Origin: Cucumis sativus
Taxonomy: Eukaryota; Streptophyta; Magnoliopsida; Cucurbitales; Cucurbitaceae
Assembly: GCF_000004075.3 (NCBI RefSeq)
Contig: NC_026657.2
Span: 9,362,001 to 9,426,000 of the forward strand
Direction: 5' to 3'
Length of the DNA stretch: 64,000 nt
Shown: positions 24,581 to 37,008 of the stretch, one piece after another
How positions within the stretch are numbered: the first letter of the stretch is position 1
How the letters are laid out: every line of letters starts with the position of its first letter
The notes under the pieces: generated by a model
The model's database searches: none
What the model was told of the DNA's origin: nothing
Seen by the model: the letters and a program-made list of their open reading frames with translations, nothing else
Translations under genes and position numbers: made by a program

Positions 24581-25267
24581 TTAGAAAGAACAAGAAGGGC
24601 TATCACTTTGAGAAGACCCCAAAAGTTCTTCCAAATACTCTGTCCCTAAATCTTCCAAAACCACCACAGTTTGAATCCTCACATCTCTCTCTTTGCTCTT
24701 TTTACCTATGGCTTTCCTTCTAATCGAGTGTTTTCTTTTTAACGCCACTACCGGAGAGCCGCCGTCTTCGGCTAAACTATCACCGCTGCCCCCACTGCCG
24801 GCGTTCATCTCTTTGAGAGACTCTCTAACTCTGTCGACAGGAAAATTGAGAATTGCGGCAGCGCCCCTCATCGAAAAGGCAGCTTGATCGTAAGCCAAAG
24901 CGGCGGCTTCAGCACTATCGAAAGTTCCCAACCATACCCTTGTACCATGTCTAGTGGAATCTCTAATTTCCGCCGCAAATTTCCCCCATGGACGGCGGCG
25001 AACTCCTCTATAAGCCCTCTCTTTCTTCGGGCTTTCTTCTCCGATGGAATCGACTTCCTCTTCCTTCACTTGCACGGTTCCGATACTTGTATCGAATGAT
25101 TCGTATGTGCCCTCGGAGATTAGGCCGTAAAGAAGCATTTCCTCTGAGTCATTTTCATTGAAAGGGAGAAAATTATGGTCCAAATTGGTGAAGGAGGATT
25201 CGGGTGAACCGAAAGATGATTCGGATGAGAAATCAGAAAGCGGGGAGATGAATGCAGAATAATCCAT
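24581..25267 (-). CDS. ERF1-like ethylene response factor (AP2/ERF group IXc)
   Basis: Nuclear transcription factor that binds GCC boxes and integrates ethylene and jasmonate defence signals. Single exon, 228 residues, starting [18 protein letters not shown]. The acidic N-terminal motif [17 protein letters not shown] (about 34-50) is characteristic of ERF1. The AP2/ERF domain spans about 86-143 ([19 protein letters not shown] ... [11 protein letters not shown]) with the ERF-type Ala and Asp positions. Next come [14 protein letters not shown] (171-184), probably nuclear-localising, and the EDLL activation motif [19 protein letters not shown] (201-219). These motifs in this order match Arabidopsis ERF1 (At3g23240) closely. 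It sits at one end of a loose cluster of three group-IXc ERF genes. The promoter carries a TATA box (25371), an AT microsatellite, two G-boxes and a GCC box. Confidence 0.95.
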   Translation of the reverse strand: MDYSAFISPLSDFSSESSFGSPESSFTNLDHNFLPFNENDSEEMLLYGLISEGTYESFDTSIGTVQVKEEEVDSIGEESPKKERAYRGVRRRPWGKFAAEIRDSTRHGTRVWLGTFDSAEAAALAYDQAAFSMRGAAAILNFPVDRVRESLKEMNAGSGGSGDSLAEDGGSPVVALKRKHSIRRKAIGKKSKERDVRIQTVVVLEDLGTEYLEELLGSSQSDSPSCSF

Positions 25268-25370
25268 GGATTGAGAAGTAGTAGAAGCGGAGGAGGAAGG
25301 CAGGAAGGTGGTGTGTGTGTGTGTTTTGGGAGTCGTTTAGAGGAGGAAATTTTGTGCCCACGATGAGTGG

Positions 25371-25378
25371 TATATATA
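25371..25378 (-). promoter_or_regulatory. TATA box of ERF1-like gene
   Basis: TATATATA about 104 bases before the ATG at 25267, well placed for a start near 25345. Confidence 0.5.
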
Positions 25379-25395
25379 CGGAATATTGAAGTAAA

Positions 25396-25402
<7 letters not shown>

Positions 25403-25452
<50 letters not shown>

Positions 25453-25453
25453 A
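25403..25453. repeat. AT/TA microsatellite in ERF1-like promoter
   Basis: About 18 uninterrupted AT units (25404-25439), one extra T, then about five TA units, immediately upstream of the TATA box. Likely to vary in length between individuals. Confidence 0.9.
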
Positions 25454-25636
25454 AAAGAAAAAAAGAAAAAAAAAAGAGAGAGATGGATAAGGGTAAAAAG
25501 GGAAAAGGAGAGTGGGTTTGAGGGGTAAATGGTAATTGAGAGGTATAGAAAATGTTATCATATTTATTAGGTTTATAATGTTTTCGTCGTTGGGTAAGGA
25601 GCAGATTAATTGAACACATGCGTGAATTGGGGAGAT

Positions 25637-25643
25637 AGCCGCC
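25637..25643 (+). promoter_or_regulatory. GCC box (AGCCGCC) in ERF1-like promoter
   Basis: The exact GCC-box core AGCCGCC lies about 370 bp upstream of the ATG at 25267. Group-IX ERFs bind this sequence, so it may mediate self- or cross-regulation within the ERF cluster (inference). Confidence 0.4.
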
Positions 25644-25709
25644 GTATCAGATGGAGGGTAATTTTGCTGACCTCACCCTATGGTTGCCTCATTTACTCTT
25701 CTCTTAACA

Positions 25710-25726
25710 CACGTGTCCCTCACGTG
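25710..25726. promoter_or_regulatory. Two G-box/ABRE motifs
   Basis: CACGTG at 25710-25715 (inside ACACGTGT) and at 25721-25726 (CACGTGACG), five bases apart. They lie about 445 bp upstream of the ERF1-like ATG. MYC/bZIP factors could bind here. Confidence 0.4.
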
Positions 25727-28700
25727 ACGGATGTTAAACCCCTTTTTGTCTTTTCCCCTCCGTCCCTATGATTGGTGTTTAAGAGTGTTGAGTGGGAAAA
25801 CTAAACCAACCCCTCTTTTAAGCTATACTATTCCCTTTCTCTTTGAAAACGGTTTCGGTTTTTCTTTTCTATTGCTTTTTTTTTTTAAGCATATACAATC
25901 ATTTATTATAAAAAAAAAAGGATAAATTAATGGAAGGCAACAATCTCAACCAAGAATCAATAATATTAAGCAGTATTTTCATCACAAATTGTCACATTAT
26001 TTCTTAAATTAACAAAAAAGTTATAAATGATGAAATTTAAGATTAATTAAAAATTGAAAAAAGACGTTTTAGGAAAACAAACTAAGTTGAAGTAGATTTA
26101 TGAAAGTAGTAAAAACCTCATAAAGTTTTGGATTTGATGTGAAAAAGGTTGGATTGGGCAAGTTGGCAGAGGAAGATGGGGGCTACTTCCACGCAATTAC
26201 AAAACCCATACAAATATATGGAGTTATTAGAATTTCAAAATTCTAACTTCTCCTGCTACAATATATTTATCAAAATCACTATCGTATAACCCAAAACAAA
26301 ACAAAAAGGGGAAATAAAACATATAAAATGGAATTGAAAAAAACAATGTCTTGACAGCCACAGTCTAGATACAGATCCCCTTGAAAGCACTTTGAATTTT
26401 TTTTTTTTTTAAATAACAAATTATGGAGTAAATAAATAGATATAAAAAAAGGTAAATAAAAGTTTGTTTGTTTTTTTTTGGTGGGGAGACTGAATTGAAT
26501 TTCAATAGATCTCTCCGAAAAGAAAGAATAGTGGAATTGGATAGCATTTTGTTCGAAAAAGACAACTCTTTTTTAACTTCTTGGTTTTGGGACTACATGT
26601 AGTCAATGTTTTTTAAGCTTCCTGGAAAGACAGCCTATTTCTTCTTCTTCTTCTTCTTTTAAATACAAATTTAATTTCCTTAATTTTAAAATTTAGGTCT
26701 AATTAATTCTGGATGAATTGAAAAGAAATTTGGGGAAGAAAATGGAATTTATATAATTTAGTGAAGGAAAAGAGAAGGGGGGTTGGTTTGTTGGTTTTTG
26801 GATACATAGTGGAGTGGAAGTAAGGGACAAAGAGATTGATGGGTGGTTTTTTTGTCTTTTCAAATAGTCTGAGTCAGCAGTCTTAGTTTGACATTTAAAC
26901 ATTGAAATTTGATAAAATATTAGCCATTGGCACTGGCGGCGCCAGGTGGCTCCCTCTCCTTTTTCTATTCCTTCATTCATTATTCACCTTTTAATTCTTT
27001 GCTTTACCTTACCTTTCAACCTCAAATGTAATAAATCAAATACTATTTTTCAAAAACCAGTCTAATTTTATTTCAAAAGAAGGTGATGGATTAGATTGCA
27101 TTTCAAAAATACATTTATCATATTTGGATATTGTTACCTTAGTATTAGTAGTATGAGCTTATCACATGTACTCTTGCTCTTTAACCATATAAGATATCAG
27201 TAACAATAAATGTGATAAATTCATAATGGTAGAATACGTAATCAAAAGTAGATCAATTATGTTTGTAGTTTTGTGAATAGATTCTTATACGTGACCTCAG
27301 TCCCAATTAGTAGGTCATTGTAGGACTTTAAATTGATTGGGTTGAATGAGTTATCGATCCGAACTAATTTGGTTATGTATAGACAATATTCGATTCAATC
27401 AAAAAATATAATAATTTATTTTAATTTCAACCGATCAAAAAATTCATTATCTCTCATTTAAAAAGTGATGGAAATCTAGTGGTTGAAAGACTTGTAAATT
27501 TGGGGTTAAGAATGACGAATGATGATTTAGAAAAAACGAAGAAAAAAGAAAAATAACGACGAAGGAAATAAAATCTCCAAGCCGATCCTCCACACCTTTG
27601 ACTTCAACCCTCCATTTATTTAATTTAAACTAATACAAAAAGTAAACATTTAACTTTAACATAATTATATTTTATTTAATCCAATATTAAACTTACATAA
27701 GTGATTACATCAAATAAATATTTTTATTTGTTTTCTTTTGATCTATTTTTAGTTCTTACTTTTATGTTTACTTTCAATTTTTTCTAATCCCAAAATTTTC
27801 AACTATATTTCATAGTATTGGATAACTTTTTCAAATAAATATATTTTAAAAATTGTTTAATCGTAAATTTGTCGAGAGTATCTATTTTAATTCTATAATT
27901 TCAATTTCATCGAATCACATCTCAAATTAACTTAACAAATATTAAAAATATTAATTTTAGATTATTTGAAAACGTGTCGTTCATGTAAGAAAAATGAATC
28001 ATTTATAAATTTGTATTTAGTTTGGAGGAAAACAACCAAAGTATCTGCAAGACAAAAGAAATTGAGTAATTGTGTGGTGTTCAAATCTATAAGCTACTAT
28101 ACTAAGCTTCTCATAGTTCTTTAAATTTTCTCCAACCTTATATTATAACATCATTGGTCACTTGAGTTACCATTACACCTCTTATGAATCTTTTAAGTTA
28201 CTACCTTCTAAGCTACCTCTAAATCAATGTTGTAAATTAAATATTAATGCCGATGATAATATATCTTCATTTCAATAAAATTTTGTTGAAATATCAATAA
28301 AATACTGATTTAAATGGATATTTCAGAAAAATTGTTAAAATAAAATTTTAAATTAGTTACTGAATAAACATGTTATGACTTTTAAACTAGTTAAGATATC
28401 TATTATTTATCCTATATTTACATTAACAACACTTTTGACATTTATTTTTATGTTTCATAATTTTTTTAATGATATAATAGAAATATCAATTTATCTCTCA
28501 TCAAAATTTTAAATATATGTAAACATCAAAATATCGATAGAATGTGTGGATCATAAGAAATTGAATAGATGGTAAAAATTGCACACACTTCGTAGGTTAG
28601 CAGAAATGATAGAGGGAAGTGATAATTAATGAATGGGTGAAAGTTACCTTTGTCATTTTCATAACTACCACAAAATATATCTTTAATTTAAAATTATAAA

Positions 28701-31700
28701 CTAATTCAAATATTTATTTTTATACGATTAAACACACCATCAAATTTTGATTTTGATATTAAAGACGAACATGATAGATCGAAAAACCAAATCAACTATT
28801 GATTGTCGATTTGAAAAAGTTTAAAATCAAGAATTTAAAAACATTTACTAAATTGATCGGTTAGGTGACAGTTTAATTAAAAAATTGACTTCAATATAGT
28901 GGTAGATCTATAAATTTGACATAGGGAGACATCAATCATTATATAATAAACACACTAGAAAATGTTAAAAAATGATCTCAACGTTTTATTGATGCTTCAA
29001 TAACATTCACTACATTTATAGTAATAAATAAAAACCGACAATTTCCACATTATTTTTTATAACGTAAATACATTACTCTAAAATTTGCATTAAAAAAAAT
29101 AATAATATATTTTTTATGGAAATTTAAATCAGACTTTGTTGCATTGTTTTCTTTTAAAAAATGTTAGATAACAAATGACAGCTAGAAAATAAATTAGTAT
29201 TTTATCTTATATGAGTTTTTTTTTTTTTTTTTTAAAAATATCTTCTTCTAAGAAATCAAATTATTTTCCTTTTTAGAAATTTCTAAAATTTAGGAAATCA
29301 AATTATTCTCCCTTTTCAAATCTTTAAAATTTAGGACGTAAATAATTTGATATTTGGGGATAAAAAATTATTGATATTTGAGGAAAGAAAATTATTAATG
29401 TTTGGAAGAAATAAAATTATTGATTTTTAGAATAAAAATAATTGTAACAGACAAGATTAACCACTACATTAAAAGTATAATTTAGGCAAATTGAAGCTAA
29501 ATTGAATATATATTGTAATATAGCACATCAAAATTAATATTAAAATACAAAAATCAATAACGTGAGAGGGTCAAGTACCCTCGAAGTCTTTAATAAATTC
29601 ATCCTTACTTATCACCACGACATATTAGTTTGAAACAATGTTATTTGTAATTGGTAAATACGAAAATTAGGTGGGAATATAATATGTATGTTTGAAGAGA
29701 ATCAAATAGAGAGAAAAAGGGTTGATTTGAATGGAAAAGAAAAGAAGGATGTTTTAAAGAATTGCGTTTATGCACTTGGTGGATTCAGTTTTCTCAAATC
29801 CAAAGGTTGCGTAATAATATAAGATTTGGTAGCTATTTATTTATTTAATAAATACTGCTCTACTATGAACCTTCCACGAACCCACGAAATTTCTAGAAGA
29901 AATCTCAAATTATGTATATAATTATTAAAAATCTCAAACAAATATTATATAATTAAATATTAAAAGGAAGCTGCCAGGACATTTCTGTTCCTATATATAT
30001 AAAAGGGTTATTTTCTTTTCTTTTCCAACTTCATATAAAGTATTTTTTTTCTTTAAAAAATAGATAAACAAAATTTCATAAAAAAAAGAAACCAATAAAA
30101 CAAATTATTATACTTGATTTTTCTATAAAAAGATATTTATTAAGATTAAAAATTTGATTTTTTTTCTTTTCCTTTTTTATATTAATGTTCGTAAGGTTAT
30201 ATGATCTATTTTAAGTTTATAATCCTATTTTTAAACATTTACGTTAAAATAATAAATCAAACTTCTCCAATTTTTTATGCCAACACTTTTTATAAAAGAA
30301 AATATAAACAAAGACAAACAACTTTCTTTTAACAGACATAAATATCAATATATATATAATAAAATCATTTTTTATATATCAACTTTAGAAAGTGGGTTAT
30401 ATGTTTGAAATGTATAATAAATGTACACGTACAAATGTTACATTCAATCATTTGCGTTTTTTTATAATATGAAAAGTGAGAGTTAAATTTTTAATATTTA
30501 AAAAAAATTATTTTGGTACTTTTAAATTCAGTATTTGGTGTGTTAATTCAAAGGTTTTCTTTTCTTTTCTTTTTGAAAAAGTTAATTCGAAGTATTTGAT
30601 ACTTTTAAATTATATTTTTTGCAGACATGAAAATAAATTATTTCTTTTGTCTTTTTTTCTGGTGGAAAAGTATTGAACATCTGTGGGGGAAAATAACTAT
30701 TAAATGAAATGGAGCCGTTGAAAATTTGGTCCAAACAGAGTATTCTTTTCTTCATTCTTTTATTTATTTGTTTTTAATTTCCCCCCCTTTTCAGTCATTT
30801 TTCTCATAGGATATTTTTAATCTTTTTAAAAAATATTAATCTAAATTTATCAATTTACTCTATCCAGCTTTCATCCCATTAATTAATTTATTAGCTTGTA
30901 TTTGCAGACATGGAAGGATTTGAAATTCACCCTCTTAATTAATTTAAATTAATATCACGTAGGAAAAATAATTTGGCATATTTTGATATTATTAATTTTA
31001 TGATTGTACGTGGAGCCAAAGGAAATATTCCACCGTATTACTTAATTATTAGCTTGAAATAATTAAAACTGTTGTCCAACTTTAATAAATGGTTTAAACA
31101 AGTCAAAGATAGGCAGCTTTTCCCATAACATTTTAATTAGTTGTAGGCAATAAATATTTATTTAATTAGGCTTCATTAACATATTAGGGTTCAGTGAATT
31201 TTAATTGGATAATGATATACAACTTTTTTTAATTCATATTTTTTCGTTGTCTTCCATTATTTAATGATTATGAACGAGAAAAGTACACTTCTTAGACACG
31301 AAAAAAGATTCGTTCCCTATATACTAAATCAAATTTTAATAATACAAAGTTTTATTACAAAAATGAAATAGTTCTTTTTATCTTTTCAATATTTTAAAAT
31401 TACACCTTAATCACTTAATAATATATCACTCAAAACAATATTTTATTACGTCAATAAATTAATCAATTCAAATATAATTTAATAAATATAGAACGCAAAT
31501 GATTGATTCTAAAAAATTGATAGTCATATGATTGAACTAATGCAATCTAAACCACTTGAAAAATCACATACTTTGTCTATGTAAACACTTAGCAATGACA
31601 TGACAATAGAATCCCTAGAATATAGGTTGTGCAATAGGTGAGTTTCTTTATTTATGTTGTAGTTCATTCAATTTATTCATGTTGTAGTTCATTCAATGAG

Positions 31701-34127
31701 AAGAGTATCAAAACTCTAACGGAACTAAAATCTCAATAAATTTTACTACAAAAAGTTGATTTGAATTAAGTAACTATGTACTAAACTAATGTTTGGTAAT
31801 TTTATTTTTAATTTTCAATTTTAATAAGTACATACATATATACAAATTACAAGTATATTCCCAATTTAACACTTTCTTATTTATTTCTATATGTAATTAT
31901 AAGTTTCAATAATTCTCATCTATCCTCCTCCACACACACACCAATAGGCTCCATTTTTAATTTGTACAAACAACAATTCAACGTTATTGCATTTGAATTA
32001 AATTCTTAGCCTAGCTTCATCATCAGCCACACAAAGGCCAAGAATTGCCAACTCGAAAAGAAAAAGAAAAAGAAAAAGAAAATCTAAAAAATTAGGTAAT
32101 GAAAAAACAATAGTTTTTTGTTTTGTTTTGAAGGTAATAAATAGTTGCATCCATTTTATGTGTTAGATAAAGGTAAGAAAATGAAAGAGTTAAAGAGTTA
32201 ATGTATTATTTTTAGGTAAATAGAGAAGAAAAGAAAAAAGGTGTAAAAAGATATAATGTATGATGGTGTGTGGGGTGAGGCCATGCGTGGGGGGACAGAT
32301 ACACTGCATCTAACTTCATTTTCTCACATTTAAAAATTGAATTTTATTTATGACCCCTAACCTTATATCCAACGTGGATTTTCATTTTGCTTTCTATTAT
32401 ATTCTTTGCCCTCTAACCAAAGTAGTTTCCAACTTTAGGGCCCCAAAATTAAAAAAAAATATTTATTTTCTTCCTCAATCTTCGAATATTTTGGATTTTT
32501 GTTTGGACTTATTTGAATCCACGACAACTACACTTACCTTTTTTTTTTTAAATTTTCTTATGAGTAATTAATTATAATCGTTTTTATAAGTAATAGACGA
32601 CAATACTAGTTCTATAAAGAAAGTCATAAGAGTTTATCTTATGACAAACTGTTATTGAAGAAACTAGTGAGACGGAAAGGGATAAATGTATGTTCAGTGT
32701 TGTTTTTTTAGATAGTTGAATTATAAACACAAGACAACATCACTAATCTTTTTTTAAAACATAAATCTTAATAAGAGAATAAATATACACAACGATGAAG
32801 GAGTAAATTCATACCACAATCTGCTGAGACTAGAAAATGAGAAATTCATTAGAATAGTCAACCAAAGTTTTTCACACAATCAAAAAATTTATAGGTAGAA
32901 TTAGCCATGTGTGAGACAAAAAAAAAAAAAATGAAATTGATACTGAAATTAATAATTAAACAAAATTATTTAAAATGAGAAAAGATTCGAATATTTACAA
33001 CTATAACAAAATCTTATCTTGCATTAATACATACTCAAACAAACATTTATTTCGGTAGAATTGGAAGCTATTCTAATAAATAAATAAAACAGTAAAAAAA
33101 CTTTTCATTTCTTTTATAATTTATTCTTGTATTTAATTATTTGGAAATGATTTGTTTTATTTTTATTTGAAAACTATTTTAAAATAATATATATTTTTAA
33201 TTTAATTTAAATTTTGTTTATTCATAATGTAGTATGGAAGAAAAATAATGAAAATTAGTTTAAGTAAAAAAATGGCATTGACAAGGATGTTGAGAGAGAA
33301 AATAATGTCTCCAGATACAATTAAAGTTATGCAAATGAACCAAAAGTTATTCAAATGCAAATGACTTAACAACTATACTATTTGTATCATTAACTTCTAA
33401 TTTAAAATAGATTATTGTTTTCACATAAAATATGTAAGAACTTTTGTTTAATATAGCGAACGAATCAAATTGTTTATAAAATATAATATAATAATGATTT
33501 ATTAGGAAGAGTCAAGTAATTGGAGAAAATACAGATGAGAGAAAAAATTAACGTGAAATATGAGAATTTAAACTTACAAAATATTAATTGACAAAACTTT
33601 CCTTTTCTAAAGGTTAAAGTACAATTCTCATCCTCAAAATTTTTGTAGTAGAAATATTGTGGTAATAATTATAATCATAATGATAAAGAGTATCGGTAAG
33701 AATAGAACAATTCATCATTACAAGATCAAGATTTTGAAACCACACAGAACTAAATTAGGACCATACACTAACCATGCAAAAAAAAGTGTAGTATAGAGAG
33801 TATGATGCTTGTAATTGCACTCGTAGAAATTTATCTACTAGATGAAAAGAATGGAAGGTTTGAAATAAACTTCATATTATAATTAGAACAATTAGTATGG
33901 TAATTTTAATTTTAGATGGGTGGGTAGGGTAGGAGTCCAATTTTTCCATAATGAACTTTTTTACTAATGCAGTATTTTCTTAGAAAAATGATTAAAAAAT
34001 CACATCGTGAATGTGTAAACAGAAGGGAGATTGGAGTTTGCAAATTTTGAAAACAACCATCGTTGAGCAACGAATTAGAATTCTATGACGCCGTCCTCTC
34101 GTATTGTAATTTGTAAAGCTCATCTAC

Positions 34128-34204
34128 AGCCCAATGGGCCGTTTCTCAGGAAAGATGGAAGCCCAATCGGCTGCTTCTCAGGAAAGATGGAAGCCCAATG
34201 GGCC
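34128..34204. repeat. 32-bp tandem repeat, about 2.4 copies, carrying site II motifs
   Basis: AGCCCAAT words recur at 34128, 34160 and 34192 with period 32, and TTCTCAGGAAAGATGGA is shared between units. TGGGCC (34135 and 34199) and ATTGGGCT on the opposite strand are site II elements. No coding gene is adjacent. Confidence 0.8.
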
Positions 34205-35004
34205 ACAACTCGTGTTTCTTTGACTTAAACCTTGTTTTTATTAAAATATTTATTTTCGTTTTTAATTAAATTACACTTGTAGTATATATAATTGATGTGA
34301 GCTCACTCCTTTGAAGTTAGTGAGGATCAGAAAAATGTTTGGAGTTGGTGGGGGGATCACTTCTTTAGTTTTATTTTTATTCACATCATGGTTAGTGTTC
34401 GGGTCAATTAATGCTTTATCCATTGAATTGATATACAATTAAAGGAGATTAAACGATATGACATTCATGCTTTATCCAAATATATATGCTTGGATATATA
34501 TAATCATTAGCTTCAATAGAGTTAATAAGTATTGATCTCAACTCATAGTTGTTGAAAATTTTCTTTTTGGAAACAATATAGACAAAATCATTAAAATTTA
34601 AGATGACATTTGATGTCTATTATTATTTCTATGTTCAAATTCAAATTGACAAACATTTCATGAGGTCCTCGTTACTAAAATAAATAAAAAAGAAGCATAG
34701 GGTTTTAAAACTACTTTTGTATGATTAATTAATAAATAGAAAGATGAAGAAGGAAAGGAGTAGTAAAAATGGCACTAACATAGTGAAGATCAAATGCCTC
34801 CATATGTGCCCTTTTATTATTAATAATGTTACATTATTATCCATCACAAAAATACAACAATTATAAAAGTTGTATCAAAGTTATGCCACTTATGAAATCA
34901 GCCCTTAATGTATGACAAACATAAGATTATATGCTAATTCAAAGCAATAGAATAAACTACAAATAATATAAAAAAGAAAAAAAAAACTAGAAACAATATA
35001 CTAT

Positions 35005-35202
35005 TTAGTTCAGGGGATCTTTTAAAAAGAATTTAAAATGTTGAGTAGAATTGATTTTGAAGGGAACAAATATAGGGGCAAAAACACCAACTGGATAAAA
35101 AGCTTCTTTATGTTGGGATTTGGATTTTATTCTTTGAAAATAAGATCCTCCAATTACATTTAATTTTCTTACAATGTTTGATTCTACATGTCCACATCCC
35201 AT
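35005..35202 (-). CDS. Unrecognised small open reading frame
   Basis: From an ATG at 35202-35200 the minus strand reads MGCGHVESNIVRKLN and ends FFLKDPLN, 65 residues. I do not recognise the protein. It is listed because its composition (mixed, with Gly, Cys, His, Glu, Gln) differs from the low-complexity open frames around it. There is no signal peptide, domain or clear promoter. It could be chance, part of an exon of an unrecognised gene, or a lineage-specific small protein. Confidence 0.15.
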   Translation of the reverse strand: MGCGHVESNIVRKLNVIGGSYFQRIKSKSQHKEAFYPVGVFAPIFVPFKINSTQHFKFFLKDPLN

Positions 35203-36444
35203 AATTTCACCCACACTCTCCACATTATGTAAATTTAATGCTTCATCTCTTTATTTTTCACTTTCAAAAACTAGCGCCTCACAAAATCTAATATGGATAT
35301 ATCTTTAAAACCTTATAAACATTCAATCCTATATATTGTTTTAAAATTAAACATAAACTTAAGTAAAGTTAGTGCACCCATACTTCATATATATTTTTAA
35401 AAGTACACACACATATCTTGTATGTCTATTCCTAGTTATCCAAAAGTATCTAATTAGGAAAATCTAAAAAGTGTTATTAGGAGGATGAGACATAAAATTC
35501 ATTTGCTAATGAATTATTTGACTAGCTTCATTAATAATAATTAACCATGATTAACGAAAACGATACTAATTTACTCTCTCCATGATATGATATATGTCCC
35601 ACCCATGTAAATAGAATGCAGATTATATTCCCTCTTTATAAATATATAAAAGTTAATTATACTAATGTAATTTTTTTGAAGTTATTAGGTTATTTCCCAA
35701 CACTTATTTTATCTTGTAATCTACTGCACCAAAACAGCTATTATATATAAAAGTATACACACAGTGGTAAACTATGTGTACAAATTATTACTAAGGGACT
35801 TGAATTTAAAGAAAAAGGCTCAAATTTGAATGTATTTTCCAAAGGGAATTTAGTTGAAGACTTGAAGGGTAACTGATAGGTTCAAACTCTTATTTACGTA
35901 GTTGTTATTCTAGAAAAAGGGTACATTTAATTATAAATTTAAAAAATGCTTAATTGTGAAAATCTCATTTTGTTAACTATTTAATATTTTGCTTTTAGTT
36001 TTTCAAAATAAAGCTTATAACCTACTTTCATTTATCAATTTTATTGAAATACTCTTTTGTTTAAACAATGTCTTTAAAAATTCAAACCAAAATTGAAAAA
36101 CAAAAGGATAATTATTGTAAACAGGTCAAATTTTTGCAATAAAAGAAAAAGAAAAAAGGAAGAATAAAAAATATATATAGTATCATAATTAGTGACATAA
36201 ACTATTAAATTTGCAGTGAAATTAAAAAAAAAAAAAAAAACTATTAAGTATGCAGTAATATAAATAATTATAAGCAAATAGTTTTGTTCGTACCCAAGAA
36301 GGAAAGTATAAAAGGAATAAGAATCGCATATTAAAAATGCCTATCAAACCAAAAAGAGATTTACACATACCCTCTTTGAATTTTCAATTCTTCTAACCAC
36401 AGATCTCAGAATCGAATTTTTCACAATGCTAAACAGCAGATTTT

Positions 36445-36478
36445 GGTCAAATTCAACGTTCAATTTTCACCTATAAAT
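36445..36478 (+). promoter_or_regulatory. W-box and TATA box of second ERF gene
   Basis: GGTCAA (36445-36450), which is the W-box TTGACC on the minus strand, lies just upstream of a TATAAAT box at 36472-36478. The ATG is at 36556, giving a leader of about 50 nt. A W-box suggests WRKY input, in line with defence roles of group-IXc ERFs. Confidence 0.5.
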
Positions 36479-36498
36479 ATTTCATTTTAAAAAAATAA

Positions 36499-36514
36499 AC
36501 ACACACACACACAC
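36499..36514. repeat. (AC)8 microsatellite in ERF leader/promoter
   Basis: Eight AC units between the TATA box and the ATG of the ERF gene at 36556, so probably near the transcription start. Confidence 0.85.
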
Positions 36515-36555
36515 AATAACAAACAAACCCTCTGTTAATTATTTTGTAACCTAAG

Positions 36556-37008
36556 ATGGAGGATCATCGTAAGGGTAAAGAACAACAAAAGCATGGTGAC
36601 GATGGGATCAAGTACCGGGGTGTGCGACGTCGCCCATGGGGGAAATATGCAGCGGAGATACGTGATCCGTCGAAGAATGGGGCTAGACAATGGCTTGGGA
36701 CCTACGAAACGGCGGAGGATGCAGCTAGGGCTTACGATCAGAGGGCATTTCAGTTGAAAGGTCATCTTGCTAGTTTGAATTTTCCTAGTGAATATTATGC
36801 TCGTGTCATGGGTTCACCTCCTCATCCTCCTAACTTGTTTTCTTCGACTTCGATCAATTCGGGTTTTGACAGCGGTGGTGTTGGTGGTGGATCGTCGACT
36901 TCTAACATCGATCCTCACAAAGTTATTGTGTTTGAGTATGTGGATGGTAGGGTTTTGGAAGACCTTCTGGCTCAAGAGGATAAAAAGAAGAAGAAGAATA
37001 GTAAATAA
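36556..37008 (+). CDS. Small group-IXc ERF transcription factor (ERF95/96/98-like)
   Basis: Nuclear AP2/ERF regulator of the small group-IXc type. Single exon, 150 residues, starting [19 protein letters not shown]. The AP2/ERF domain covers about 20-77 ([23 protein letters not shown] ... [11 protein letters not shown]). A Ser/Gly-rich linker (95-118) leads to the EDLL motif [16 protein letters not shown] (123-138) and a Lys-rich tail. Little exists beyond the DNA-binding domain and activation motif, as in Arabidopsis ERF96/ERF98. The frame is flanked by a TATA box upstream. Its neighbours are the ERF1-like gene 11 kb to the left and another small ERF 8 kb to the right. Which Arabidopsis member is orthologous is not certain. 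Confidence 0.93.
   Translation: MEDHRKGKEQQKHGDDGIKYRGVRRRPWGKYAAEIRDPSKNGARQWLGTYETAEDAARAYDQRAFQLKGHLASLNFPSEYYARVMGSPPHPPNLFSSTSINSGFDSGGVGGGSSTSNIDPHKVIVFEYVDGRVLEDLLAQEDKKKKKNSK

Larger units (their letters stand above)
25730..36440. other. Long AT-rich intergenic region between first and second ERF genes
   Basis: About 10.7 kb with no convincing protein-coding gene. It contains long homopolymers (e.g. poly-T near 29220), GAAAAA repeats (about 32055-32084), a site II-bearing tandem repeat (34128-34204) and a weak small open frame (35005-35202). A short GC-rich patch near 26931-26950 contains a GGCGGC core. Stretches near 27290-27480 and 28730-28880 look like decayed dispersed repeats, but no element ends were found. 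Confidence 0.55.

Noticed and set aside
25337-25561. Minus-strand frame with a YIYIYI run
   Set aside because: It is the AT microsatellite in the ERF1-like promoter being translated.
26699-26980. 93-residue minus-strand frame with a GC-rich start
   Set aside because: Only the first 25 or so codons look non-random because of a GGCGGCGCC patch; the rest is low-complexity with no recognisable domain.
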